The notes beneath the pieces were generated by a model that searched no databases, was not told the origin of the DNA, and saw only the letters and a program-made list of their open reading frames with translations. A program made the position numbers and the translations under genes. From Dillenia suffruticosa (lineage: Eukaryota > Streptophyta > Magnoliopsida > Dilleniales > Dilleniaceae), in the NCBI GenBank assembly GCA_033439265.1, contig JAVTVX010000012.1, forward strand, positions 33,978,261-34,042,260: DNA of 64,000 bases, written 5' to 3'. Every line of letters begins with the position of its first letter. Positions within the stretch are counted from its first letter, which is position 1. This document shows, piece after piece, positions 50,901 through 61,653 of this stretch.

Positions 50901-52249
50901 AAAAGGTTCGAAGTATTCCTCACACTGTCGTGGCTCCTTTAGCTGTAAGTGGTGAGTATCTCTTCCATGTTACTCAGAAAATCCTGTCTATTAATATTTT
51001 GAGCCCCAAAAAAAAAAATGAAAGAAATGTTTTTAACTACCGGCTTAAACTAACCCTTTGAATGTGCTGTTCTGAGTTTCTTTGAGTTATCTTCATTTTT
51101 ATTTTTAATCTTCATAAAGTTACCAAACAAGCCCTTTTGAATACTAAAAGAAATTTCAAGCGAAATTACACTTAATTTGCCATGTTATTTTTATGTCCTG
51201 CTTTTGAATATTTAAAACTTGGCTTAGCATTGCAAGTACTTTAATAATAATGCTGACCGGGTTAGTCTTGCCCCATCGTTGACATATTTCCCTTATCCAA
51301 CTCATTGAAATGAAGTTTCTTGACTATTAGTGCACTGGTAAACTATAGAAAAAAATTTTAATTATAAAGCTGAAAAGCTAAAATAATTCTTTTTTCGGAG
51401 TCTCTTGTGAACCAATTCTTGTTTTGGGGATTTGATAAGTTATGTCAACATAAACTTTTTGTTCTTATTATGGGCACTTTAAAATTGTTAACATGAATGA
51501 TGGTTTCAGGTGATCCATTATTTAAATAAAATATAACCAAAATCTCTTTTGAAAATTGTAATTAGTTTGATTAATATGATAGAGAGTTTAAAATTGCTAT
51601 CGTAGATGATATATGAAAATTTTGGTATTATTATCAAAATGGTGCTAATATAGTCAGGAAAATTCTCAAGATCAAAAATAGTTTGTAAAACGTCTCAAAA
51701 AAAAAAAAATCTATTTTATATTTGTTAATTAGGATTTCTTTCAAAATATAAATATAGGGCTTAATTTTGTTGGAGTTTCGAGTAAAACTGATTTTTCTTT
51801 TGTTTGGCCACCCTTTAGTTAGCCGAGTGTTATGATTAGGATGTGACTGCTCGTGAAGCCTGTCACATATGGATAACATAACAAAAGGTTAGTTGGCTCC
51901 ATACCGCCACGTGTCCCGACTAGACGGAACTGGGCTCATCGTGAGTTGCAGGTTGGGGTTAGCCTTTTCTCCTTCCCCTCTGATCCCCTTCTGCAAATCC
52001 GGGTCTTCAAAACACCTGTTTGCTATTGTGGGGCCCACTATTGACCCTGCAAGGGGAGGTTTTGTCCCAGGAGCAGGAGGAAAACTCTGCCCTAGAAGTG
52101 AATTTCATGCACATTGACCGGTCTTTCTTATGGTAATTCATCTTTTTGCAGCATCCCGAGGTGTGGCTTGTGTCTTTGCAGCAAGAAAACGTGCTTTGGT
52201 CTATATTCTTGACGAAGACGAAGACGAACAACTCTCTGAAGCAGAATGA
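29777..52249 (+). CDS. APC4: Anaphase-promoting complex subunit 4
   Basis: Nineteen exons join in phase: 29777-29845, 29969-30080, 32471-32562, 33547-33630, 34397-34642, 35608-35688, 36728-36873, 38917-39077, 39171-39271, 39353-39427, 39858-40037, 40790-40872, 40979-41077, 42518-42622, 43797-43935, 49866-50093, 50176-50325, 50870-50951 and 52152-52249, giving 776 residues, the usual plant APC4 length. The N-terminus is a WD40-like propeller start ([20 protein letters not shown], then [20 protein letters not shown]). The middle is the helical APC4 domain ([20 protein letters not shown]). The C-terminus is acidic, with [14 protein letters not shown]4 is a scaffold subunit linking APC1 and APC5 in the ubiquitin ligase that drives mitotic exit. 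Exons 5 and 15 each have two in-frame acceptors six bases apart. Introns are enlarged by mobile elements. Confidence 0.95.
29852..29940. repeat. (CT)n microsatellite in APC4 intron 1
   Basis: An imperfect CCCT block and then long CT runs start a few bases after the exon 1 donor and extend through most of the 123-bp intron. Such a pyrimidine run fills the acceptor side and could affect splicing of this short intron. Confidence 0.9.
31053..31576 (-). mobile_element. Antisense copia-type solo LTR with target duplication AGTAA, APC4 intron 2
   Basis: The element spans 31058-31571 (514 bp) with TG...CA ends. Read on the minus strand it begins TGTTGGAAATATC. AGTAA flanks it at 31053-31057 and 31572-31576. 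On the minus strand a TATA-like CTATTTATAAGG and downstream sequence like an LTR R-U5 region precede the end. It contains two copies of a GGCTAG...CTAGC palindrome also found in the LTRs of the copia element in intron 15. No internal domains are present. Confidence 0.8.
31713..31948. mobile_element. hAT-type MITE, 220 bp, 8-bp target duplication, APC4 intron 2
   Basis: The body is 31721-31940. Terminal inverted repeats are tagacctgagtatggaccag and, at the other end, the complement TAGACCCGACATGGGCCAG. The flanks gtgaggac (31713-31720) and gtgagaac (31941-31948) are 8 bp long and differ at one base, as expected for hAT insertions. The interior is rich in GGCC/CCGGGCC-type words, as in many plant hAT MITEs. 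It has no coding capacity. Confidence 0.8.
36975..37545 (-). mobile_element. Probable retroposed sequence (LINE-like ends) in APC4 intron 7
   Basis: On the minus strand a 5' GA/CT- and GC-richer part (GGAATCAGCGTCTTCC and on) runs into a 3' UTR-like end (TTTTAGGTTGTACCC, then GGGCTATGTCCTCCCTC) and a T/A-rich terminus at about 36960-36990. This looks like a LINE with its coding region deleted, or a retroposed transcript. Target duplications were not resolved, and no protein domain is seen. Confidence 0.35.
41247..42209. repeat. Tandem duplication (~137-bp unit) split by a MITE, APC4 intron 13
   Basis: 41247-41353 and 42099-42209 are about 85% alike: both carry gttcttagactgg, gcattttagct, ggttctgaga and tgtcattaatataca. 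If the MITE between them is removed, the first copy continues into 42077-42098 (gccaaggcagattaaatcc), which resembles the end of the second copy (gcaagtcagatcagatcc). So the units were adjacent before insertion. Confidence 0.75.
41346..42076. mobile_element. hAT-like MITE, about 715 bp, APC4 intron 13
   Basis: The body 41354-42068 begins taaggtgtgcatgggg and ends ctgctcacccccca, an imperfect inverted pair. The flanks ttgagaaa (41346-41353) and ctgagaaa (42069-42076) form an 8-bp duplication with one change. The interior near both ends has the GGTTTGG/CCAAACC words common in plant hAT MITEs. No transposase is present. Confidence 0.65.
44389..44773 (+). repeat. 5' LTR of the APC4-intron copia element
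   Basis: It starts tgttaaaaataaacag and ends ttcatagtttcaaca. A TATA-like ctataaatag occurs at about 44637. It differs from the 3' LTR by several substitutions and small indels, including a tandem taaatgggccc stretch at about 44430 that the 3' copy lacks. Confidence 0.95.
44774..48865 (+). pseudogene. Gag-pol of the APC4-intron copia element (broken)
   Basis: The gag region has the CCHC knuckle [14 protein letters not shown] at about 45510-45555. The protease site reads MDSGIDYHM instead of an MDSGASDHM-type motif. Pre-integrase HERLGYP is at about 46165. Integrase is heavily interrupted from 46320 to 46870. Reverse transcriptase pieces at 47440-48270 include [17 protein letters not shown] and LVYVDDIII. 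RNase H at 48430-48860 has [14 protein letters not shown] and [12 protein letters not shown]. Stops occur at about 45158, 46325, 47499 and 47778, among others, and frame changes add to this. Non-autonomous now. Confidence 0.85.
48922..49297 (+). repeat. 3' LTR of the APC4-intron copia element
   Basis: It starts tgttaaaaataaatag after the purine tract ttgagggggag and ends ttcatagtttcaaca. It carries the same TATA-like ctataaatag as the 5' LTR. Confidence 0.95.
51880..52110. other. GC-richer block in APC4 intron 18
   Basis: This stretch (ccgccacgtgtcccgac through ggggaggttttgtcccag) is clearly less AT-rich than the surrounding intron. It may be an old insertion, but no terminal repeats or duplications were found. 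Confidence 0.25.
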
Positions 52250-54594
52250 CAGCCGCTTTTGTACTTTAGTGGAATGGAAAACCAAAGAATTGGTTTCTCT
52301 TTCTTGCATTCTGTTTTTGTATCATACCTCATAATTACTCTTGTGAAGTTCCACATACATGCCCATGTGTTTCGTGCATTAAGAATTAGCAGCTTAGTTT
52401 GTAATATATTCATTGTGGTGTTAACACCAATTCCGTTCGACTGCCTTTAAAAAGGTCCATGAATAGGAAACTTCTTGTTTATGCATCTGCAAAGTCATGT
52501 TTTGCTATAATGGAAAGATAGCATGTTGAGTAGAGTGGGCCAACTGTGCCCGGAAGAATAACAAGTGGCCCAGGCTTTCAATGGAAAGCAAGATTTGATA
52601 CCCTATCAATTTATGTTCAAGGGTGATTTGACGTCCAGCTTCATGATTAAATTCTCTGTTGATGAAGAATTCTCGTGACCATGTTTTTGTCATGGAGCAC
52701 CTGTTCTATATCTTTTATGGCAATCACTGCACAATTATTCTGATAATTTCTATCCACCTTCAATTGCAGATTTGCCATGCTAGCAAAAAAAAGAAAGGTT
52801 AGTAGATAGGAATGATAGTGGGGCAAGTGTTGGACAACCCATTATTTGGAGTTGCCCTAAGAAAGAAAATCCCTCTCCGTCTACCATTTGTAGAGCACTG
52901 AAATTGGAAATTGGATCCCTACTAATCTCAGTAACAGCCTGGGTAAGAATCGTTCAATTTAGCCACTCGTATTTTATGTTACTGTTTGGTGGATCTGGAA
53001 ATGGAAAAACCTGTGAATTTTCAAAGGAATATGTCAACCTATTAATCTAGTGGTTTTTATCTTAAACGGGGTTATGGGTTACAATTGAGCTTTACCCAGA
53101 AGGTAGAGGAACTCCTTGAGAGTAGTGACCTTTATAGGTTGGGATCTCCAAAATCCCCCGTGTATTAAGATAATAAGAATGGTAGTCTGACGGACAGTGA
53201 CAACTGCGCAGTTGCTAAAGGTTCAGAGTGTGACTTAGAGTGCCAATGGCTTTTACAGCAAATATTGGTTATGGAAGTGAATAGCAAGTCCCCCCCTCCC
53301 CCGCGGGGGGTGGTTCTTTTAGCATTGGAATTAGTGTGTGAACTGAGGGGTAGAATAATTTGTATTGAACACCCTAACGGTGTGTCTGGTGATTAAGGGC
53401 TTCAAAATTAAGGCCTCCTTGGTTCAAAGAACCATAAAGATTCAAGATTGTGATTAGAGCGTCCAGATCGATAATGTTCTCTCTGAGTCGAACAGATGTA
53501 CTGATGGGATGCATGTTTTGCTCGTAATCTTGATCTTGGTTGCTTAAAAAACTTGTGTTCCAAGATGGCACTGCCGTTTATATGCCTAGAATGTCTCCCC
53601 CTTAGGATCATTTTGTCGATCTATTGGTCTTGGTTGCTTAAAAAACATATGTTCCAAGCCGGTTTTGAACATTTTAGGTGAATTGACGTGTATTGCTCCC
53701 AAATGAATTGGCCAAATTGCTCGTGCCAGAAAACTCTCTTTTTTGATTGCCTCTCCCCTCTCTTCTTGATGGATTTCTTTCTTCCTCTCTCTCTCTAACT
53801 CATTTGAATTATTTAATGATTATAGAGAATGTGAGAGAGAGAGAGAGAGAGAGATTCAGCCACCTTCTTCTTTCTCATCTCTCTTATCTCTTCTCTTCTT
53901 GAACCTACTTGATACAATAAGATAAAAATAAAGAATATTTTATATTCCTGTGACACATGAAATTGCTTATTCTCCTACTTCAAAGACCATTAAAAACAAT
54001 CTGAAACATCAAGAAAATATGGATAAGAACATTTTAAGCTCAATGCATTATTCGTGTTACAAAAAGAAATTTGATAGTTTATTCTACAAAACAGACATAA
54101 CTATAGTACAAACAACAAGTTGGTTAAGCAACATCCTCAACTTCTACTTAAAGTTACTTTCTAGTAAGAAGAAACAGAAAAGAATGCTAAAATGCAAACT
54201 GAATACCGGGGTGAATTCTCTGGTTTTTGATGAGCGCACCTTAAATTAGGTCACCATCATTAGCACCAATTTGAAGATGAAAATGACTGTCCTCGACTCC
54301 TTCCTGAACCATCTGACTCCTAGCAATCATTCAATAAATGCAGGTGACTGTAATTCTTGGCAAGAGGCATGGTTCTGAACCAGAATGAACTGTACAGCCA
54401 ACTGATTTTTTCATGCTAGGTTAAGACTTGGAGGAATATCAGAAACTTGAGTACCATGACACGGAACCGAACAATCTACGCTGTAGCCTTTATAATCCCT
54501 GCTGAGATTTCCAGCATTACAAAAATCAGAAGGGTTAGGGGTTGGAACGCTAAGCTTTTCAACACCAAATTAATGCAGAATGGCAAAAACATAC
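52250..54594. other. APC4 3' region and convergent spacer
   Basis: The first ~200 bp are probably APC4 3' UTR. No gene is seen further on. A segment of about 27 bp (cttggttgcttaaaaaac and onward to ttccaag) occurs twice, at about 53533 and 53627. A (CT)n run at about 53785 and a (GA)n run at about 53835 face each other across about 45 bp and could pair as a hairpin. tRNA-like A/B-box words at 53040-53100 and 53380-53430 are too weak to call SINEs. Confidence 0.4.
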
Positions 54595-57500
54595 CTACAA
54601 GTCATCAAGCTCAACCAGATGTGCCCGTCTTTCAGCTGCCTGTTTCCTGATAAAGATGCCCCATCTTAGAGCAGCCTTGAGCTTGAGCCAACCCACAACA
54701 GCTTTGCCACTTGAATTGTTCCTACCATCATCATAAGGGCAATGCAATGACGGGTCCGGAAAGTGTAAAGGTGTGTTATCATAGCTATTTCCACTCATGT
54801 TACCAAAAGATTGACCATGAGCATTCATGCTAAACACGCGAAGTAAGTGCTGCATATCTTCATTTTCAAGCATTTCATTGCTTCTCTTGCGAATTTCTTG
54901 CTCCAGGTTGAAATCCTCAAACCCTCTGAAGGAATTAGGATTAAGTGTACCGCCAGGTTGGAAGTTTAAAGCAGATGGTTCTGGTGGACCAAGGGCAAGT
55001 TCATTATCAATCTTTGGAAGCTGGGGTTGGTGTGAAGTGCTTGCTAATTGGTTTTGTGGTTGATATAAAGTACCATCAAATGGAATGGCTCCATTTATTT
55101 CCACATTCTGTGATGGTATAGGGTATACGGTGCCCGTAGTATGATTATAACCTGGTAGACACCGACATTGAAAGGTGTGAGCAACAATTATAGAAGAATC
55201 ATGAATATAACAATCAGGTAGACAAACACACATTCTAATTCGGGGAAGAAACACTTCTCTGATTTGTAACAGACAGCTAGCACAAGTAGCAATAGCTTTT
55301 AACTCCAAATCAAGAATGATCTAACCTTCGTTTTGCCTTTTGTTGGGATAAACTATCCAACCTACTTCCTGTTATCTATATTAATACGTTGGCGGCAAAA
55401 GGGAGAATCATTTCATCAAAGAGTTTAGAGCTGTTCCAATCTCGTGCACCCATTATCAAATCAATCACCGTTCTAGAGCTCTTTCACTCTGCTGAAAAAG
55501 TATATGGAAACTTACCTCCAACTGCAAGGTTTGAATGAATAGGAGGTTGCTCCATTGGTGCCACAGGCATGCTAGGTAAACTGAGTTGATGATTATATGA
55601 ATTCAGGTAATCTTGGGGAGCAATTGGAACTTCGTTCTGTGAAGCAACAGGGCTCTTACTCTGATTAGTGCTTAACAGACACTTTCCATCATACTCTATT
55701 ACGTGCATCCAGTTGTCATATGCCTGCTTCACCCAGGCATCCACGGAGACCTACAAGTTCCAAATCGTCCGTGGACTAATAAGGTTGATCAAGAAAAGAA
55801 TGATTTCTCTAAAGATTCTAATTCTATTAGTAGATAGACACAACTACTCCTTAGAGAGAGACAATATACTGCACGGTTGTGAATTAGTAAGTCTATGAAT
55901 GAAAGAAGCCAAAAATCTATAGAGACCATTGAAACATTACTTAAAACAAAGGTTAACCAAAAAAGAAAAAGACAAACCTTCTCAGCGTCAGAAAGAGAAT
56001 GAGCAGAGTGATACCCTCCTCCAGCAATTATGCCAATAAGCTCATATATGTGGTTAAAGACAACACCAATATTCCTTGTCTCATCCGGGTGGTAAATATA
56101 AACTTTTTCACTTAGAACACACGTCTTGGCATGTTCCAAAAGTACATCCCACATCTTATTCGACATGCCACTTCCTAGAATCTGCAAAAATAAAATGGAG
56201 AGGAATAAATCAAACTACTGTTTTAATGGATTTAATCTTTTGCTTGAAAAAAAAAAATCTCATGTTCTTACATTCCGCAACCTCTGTGAGTCCCTGACCA
56301 CAAGTCGTAGGAAGTCTTCTACTGTACGAACTCCAGCCTTGTTCAGCCTCTTGTGGAATGATCCATCTTTCCCAATTTTCTCCAACCTCCAGACCTCATC
56401 ATGCAATGCAGGAGGATAATGTTTCTTATACACTGTAAAGCACAAAATGGCATGATTTAGCACCAAAAGCTTTACCAAAGGGTGAGTCAGAAAAACAATA
56501 TGGACTTGAGTATTAGACTCACATTCGCCTCTGTGATCCTTGACGGTAAAGGCCTCCGTCTTGGCTTCACGAATACGAACTCCTTCACAAAATCCTGAGG
56601 CAACTTTCAGACCTAGCCTAAATTTTCTGCTCCTTATCCAACTAGAGTTGTCTGTAAAAGTGAGCTCCCCTAGTGTCCCAAGACCTTCTTTCAGTATCAC
56701 TTGCAGGTCTCCGGTCAGAAGTGGTCTCTTTCCTTCCCGCTCTCTCACCAGATGACTCTCGAACTCTTCTTGAGTCCAATCATCATCTTCTTCATTATTG
56801 AAGTCACCTTCAAGCACAACGACATCTAGTTTTACTGCAGACTCTGGACCTGATGTTACAATCTGACTTGTGTTGGCATCAAGAAGGACAACATGGATCG
56901 CTGTACCCTGTTCCCCTTCTACCTTCCCTCCCGTAAATAGAGGGAGGGACAGAGTGGACTTGAACTGCAGCCTCAAACTTCTCCCATCTGGCCCTTTAAT
57001 TCGTTTCGGTGAGGACCTACATATTCTCTTAACTGTTACTCCAAGGACAATATTACCTTAAAATTAAAATAAACAGACTATTACAAAGGAAAAAAAGAAC
57101 CAAAGAGGATTTTATAAACACCTGCTATTAAGTTTTGCTGGGCCTAGCTTTGACAGGGCGCGTTCCACTTCCTCGCTTACCTGCAAATCAGTCAGGTGAT
57201 TTAAATTGTTCTGAAATTTTCACAAGCATCTACTACCTTGAAAAATTCCCACAAAAAAAAAAAAAAGAGAACAGACATTATAGAATAGTGCAAAGATTGA
57301 AATGTGGTAAAGAGTATGTATCTTACAATTCTTCTAAGAATTGGCTCCAGTGATGAGGAAAGTCTCTGCAGACTGTCAACCTTCAATGCTTCAACTATTA
57401 CACTGCAGTTAAAAACCAACATGAATTTTATTAAACAAGTAGATGAAACCAACTTATGCTCATCTGGGTCTATACTATTTGACAGAGAATACCTAAAAAA

Positions 57501-58383
57501 TTTGTGAGTAATTATTTATGAATCAAATTAATCACAAAGGACTAGAAAATTTCTAGGTGCTTAGATGTTGGAAAATGTTTGTAAATTTTATAATAAAATT
57601 TTCATTTATATTTTTAGAACATATTATTTTTTGAAGTAAAAAGGTATTAGTTCGAAAATACCTTAAATTAATAAAAATTAACACAAAACGTACATGCATG
57701 TAGCATAGGGCCCTACATAAGCAAGCACGTATGCATATGCCATCTCTCACTAACAAAACGACAAACATTAATCAGGGTTTGGACAAATTTATTTCCCGAT
57801 AAAATCCCACTTAACTATTTCTAAATTTGAATTCCCACATTTTCGAAAATTTAAAAAATTCGTTAAAAGTATAGATATATATATATCTCTCTCTCCCTCT
57901 AAAAACATTTGTTTTGACAGAAATAAAATGAAATTTGATTAGCTACAAAATTAGTTGAATAGACACGAAGAAGAGTATGTCTGCACTTTCCTTCTCAGCT
58001 GAAATCACATTTTCTAAAAGCTTTGCATGTATCATCTTAATACCTTTGAAAAAATTCGAAAGAGAGAACGAAATTAACCCCAACACAGAGAGAGAGAGAC
58101 TAAAATAAAATCATCATTAACTTCATAAGACAACTTAGGTATGCTAGCAAACTTGATATTTGAATCCCACAAAAGTTCAAAACGGAGAACGAAAATAACC
58201 TTCCAAAAAACCAAAAGAAAAACAAAAGCAAAAGCAAAAGCAAAAGCAAAGAGAGAGAGAGAGAGACCTAGCGAGAGCAGGACGCTTCTTTTCAGGCTGC
58301 CCATCGTCACCACAAGTAGAAGAATCGAAGGGTCGTTTCATGCTAGTAGAGCCCTCGTAGAACCTCCTCGATTGCATATCCAT
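54595..58383 (-). CDS. CBP60: Calmodulin-binding protein 60 (CBP60 family)
   Basis: Eight exons join in phase: 58383-58268, 57402-57327, 57180-57122, 57016-56523, 56432-56272, 56181-55978, 55750-55516 and 55151-54595, giving 633 residues. The N-terminus has a basic KRPFDSS...PEKKRPAL stretch, a possible nuclear signal. The conserved DNA-binding core follows, with [56 protein letters not shown] and [18 protein letters not shown]. It continues to [20 protein letters not shown] and [20 protein letters not shown]. The C-terminus carries the calmodulin-binding helix [20 protein letters not shown]. The C-terminal location of that helix fits the CBP60a-f type (CBP60B/C/D-like), not SARD1. These are nuclear, calcium-responsive transcription factors in immunity and growth. 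Confidence 0.93.
58222..58250. repeat. (AAAAGC)n minisatellite at the CBP60 intron 1 donor side
   Basis: Four to five AAAAGC units are followed by a (GA)n run that extends into the exon 1 donor at 58268. On the transcribed strand this is a CT run immediately after the GT. Confidence 0.8.
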
Positions 58384-58604
58384 TGCTAGTAGTCTCTCTC
58401 TCTCTCTCTCTCACTCTCACTCTCAGACAGACGTGAACCTTCGAGTCTCACACTCTCTCCCTCTGTTTTCTGTTTTCTGTTTTCTGTTATCTCTTTTCGC
58501 TTTAGTCTTTTCAGGAGAGAATTTTTTGATTTTTGGCTTGGATTTCAGCGTGCAAGAAGAGAGAGAGAAAGCGGGAAAATAAGAATAAGAAAAAAAGGTG
58601 TAGG

Positions 58605-58646
<42 letters not shown>

Positions 58647-60687
58647 TTTAACGAGATTCGAAGAACATTCAACGAAATAACTGGGAACCTTCCTTACCGT
58701 CCCACGATCAATTTTCTCTCTCTGGGTACTGCCTTTTCCCCAGTGTTTTAGATCCGAATCTCTATGACTCCTGTTATCCTTCTCCTTCTTATCTTCACCC
58801 TTCATTTTTTTTTATTTTTTTATAATTAATTAATTATATCTCAAACTGATTTAATATTTTTTTAGTCTTCGAGGGTTAATATTTATATATTTATTCTTGC
58901 ATAATATCCAACGAATGCGTGGAAATTTAAGAGTGGAAGAAGATTAGTGGAGAAATAATTATTATATATATATATTTGTATATTTGTATATATGTATATA
59001 TGTATATATGTATCATGCGTTATATAACTGTCACTTCAACAAGCTCTTGATGATTTAATCCTAGACGTTCGTTTTTGTGGGCTCCTTCCTACAGCTTTTC
59101 GATGTTGGAAAAGTGATGGAATACTTGTTGATAGGAAGAAAACTTGGCAGGTGTTATCTTTGACTCAATATTAATTAAATTTGTCTTTTTACATATTTAT
59201 TTTTTTAATTCAAATAACATTATTCCAAATTTAGGTAAATTTATGTAATATTTCCCATTCAAATAATCATATTTTTTCAATAAGAGTAAACGATCGATCA
59301 ATATATACATTTTGGGTGTGTATCGGAAAAATTATTAAATAATCAGAATATTTCATAATAAATAACTAATCATATGTTTAGGATTTATTCTTTAAGAATC
59401 TAACATGATATGAACCGGATTTATTCGACTCTATCATCGTTACCAGATTCTAGTTATTTATAACAAAAATTTAAAATTGCCCCTTAAGGAGGTGGCAAGA
59501 GATCTTTCGTAAAATTGAATGTGTAATATGAAAATTTATAATTTTAAATAATTTTTCCTTTTTATTAAAAATTAATTTTTTCCCTTTAAAAATTATTGGC
59601 TTCATCTCATCTCCAAAATTATAATTTAAATGCACATTATTCCATCATTTGATGTAAATTTTTAATTTTTTTCATTGTTTTTTTATAAGTGAATTTGAAT
59701 TTTTTGATGCATGTAATTTTCACGATATCTATATATAATATAGTTTTTAAATAAATAAAATCATGTGCATGATATTATTATTATTTTTTTCTTCTATCGA
59801 TAGACGTAATATTATTATTTTATTTTCTGATTACATTCTCTCGCGTTTGGTTCCCAAACAAGGGAAAAGACAAATTTCTTGGTTTTGATTTTTAATTTCA
59901 TTTTTTGGGAATTTTGGCAATGTCATATGATTCTCTCGTGAGGTGTTCCTTACCCAAACAAAGAATGAGACGGATTTTCTGATTTTATTATTATTTAAAA
60001 AAAATAATTTTGGGACTATTGCCACGTGACTTATAGTGTGATGTTACTTGGGCAGTAGCTCTTTTATTTTGACAAAAAAAAAATGGTAGGGTTGAATCAG
60101 AAGGGGTTAGTGCCAAACTTCACCCCAAAAATATAATATGCATTTAAAATTATAATTTTGAAATTAGAGTTATAATTTTTACAATTATATATTAATTATT
60201 TTTTAAAATTTTGGTCGTTTCTCCTTTCACCTCCTATTTGAAATTATAATTATGATTTAGATTAAATAATTTAAGATGAATAAAAATATATTACGATTTT
60301 ATTTTCATCGTTAATATTTATAAGAAAATAAAAAATATATATATATAAATTGTCCTACTAAAGCGAAAATCTTACTGATATGTAAGTCATTTCAGTAAGA
60401 AAGGACAGAATTTGGGCCAGGAGCTTTGAATTTCCAGCGGCGTCTATTAACTCCCCAATTGCGACAATAGTGTCCGCAAAATGCTTAGGCCAGAGACAAG
60501 AGAGACATCTGGCATAGCCTTTATCAGCGAACCACTAAGGTCTTATCAAAAAGTTACGATCATTACCACAGTTGTGCGCGCAGAGAGAGAGAGAGAGAGA
60601 GAGAGGGCGGGGGGAATTGAGGCAAAACCCTCACCAAACCTTGCCTTGCAATATGAATCTGTAGCTTCCCAGAAGAAGGGAGATAAA
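58384..60687. promoter_or_regulatory. CBP60 leader/promoter and AT-rich spacer
   Basis: A (CT)n run at about 58392-58413 and a (GA)n run at about 58607-58643 lie within 270 bp upstream of the start codon and are probably leader or core promoter. From 58800 to 60380 the sequence is AT-rich with a (TATATG)n-like stretch at 58960-59015. A further (GA)n run is at 60580-60605. No gene was seen. Confidence 0.4.
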
Positions 60688-61065
60688 TAGGTTGATTAAG
60701 GTTGTTACACTGATCAAATCGAGTTTGAGTCATTCACGAATCGCTCGATCAATAACTTGACTTGATTTGAATTTGATCGAGTTTGAGTCGAACTCGAATA
60801 GTGAAATTTAAAATTCAAAAATTTGACGAATAGTTCGATTATATATATTAATATATATTATATATATTTATATATAAAAATAAAATAAAATAATATATTA
60901 TAAAATAATCGAGTTTTTAAGTCAAGTTCGAATAATTTGTTATACATTCAAGTCGAGTTCGAGACTTATTATTTACTACTCGTCGAGTTCGAGTTGGGTA
61001 AAAAAAATTAAGTTCGAATATAGGTATACTCGGGATCAACTCAACTCGAATACACCTAGGTTGAT
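60688..61065. mobile_element. hAT-like MITE with taggttgat flanks
   Basis: The body of about 360 bp (60697-61058) starts taaggttgttacactgatc and ends gatcaactcaactcgaatac followed by accta: imperfect inverted ends. The direct repeat taggttgat lies at 60688-60696 and 61057-61065, giving a 7-8 bp target duplication. The interior is full of TCGAGTT/AACTCGA words around an AT core, the pattern of widespread plant hAT MITEs. Confidence 0.7.
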
Positions 61066-61520
61066 ATTTCCCGGCAATTTCAATATAGAAGAAGGGTTGG
61101 AAAATATAAATTTAACGGGTTTGAGAATTTCTTGGTCAAACAAAATGGATCTTAAAACTCTACAAAATAACGTTACAAAAATGGATCAATGGCAAAATAT
61201 CTAAAATAAACATAACTACATGACTCAATTGATTCGAAAACTGACGTCCCTTAATCATGATCGAGAATTCGATTTCCCATGAAAACGAAAAAATCAACGC
61301 CGGAAGATTTGCCCCCTCAATTGAACCATGCAAGCGGTCAACTCAGATTAGTTGGGACGAAATCTCATATACTGAGTTGATAACCTAGTTATGATAAAAA
61401 AAAAATAGACATAATTGAGCACCGCCGCCTTTGCTGTGAGACCGTCAAAAAATCAAATTTTCGCAGCGAGTTGCTTGGCTTGTACAATCATCAGGAAATT
61501 TAATGTAAATTTTGATTGAT

Positions 61521-61653
61521 CTAATGCTTCCTTTTCTTCTAATTCCCCTTCTTTTTATCTTTCCTCTTTTGCAGTTCTGGCCTTGACCTGCCATTTGCAA
61601 TCTTCTTGAATTGTTTCTTCTGTACTTGTACATTATGCCTCTTCTAGGCCCCT
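61521..61653 (-). pseudogene. Disrupted lysine-rich tail of the NOL12/Rrp17-like gene
   Basis: Past the stop at 61654, another minus-strand frame reads KRHNVQVQKKQFKKIANGRS and RPELQKRKDKKKGN, then a stop, then KKRKH and a stop at 61521. Basic tails of this kind end plant NOL12-type proteins. A frame change and two internal TAG codons (one upstream of KRHN, one after KKGN) separate it from the upstream exon, so it is no longer translated. Confidence 0.55.

Noticed and set aside
53036..53430. Two tRNA-like SINE heads
   Set aside because: A- and B-box-like words are present, but no tails or target duplications could be found.
58533..58805. Small frames rich in Arg-Glu or Ser-Leu upstream of CBP60
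   Set aside because: They come from (GA)n leader sequence on both strands and have no domain.
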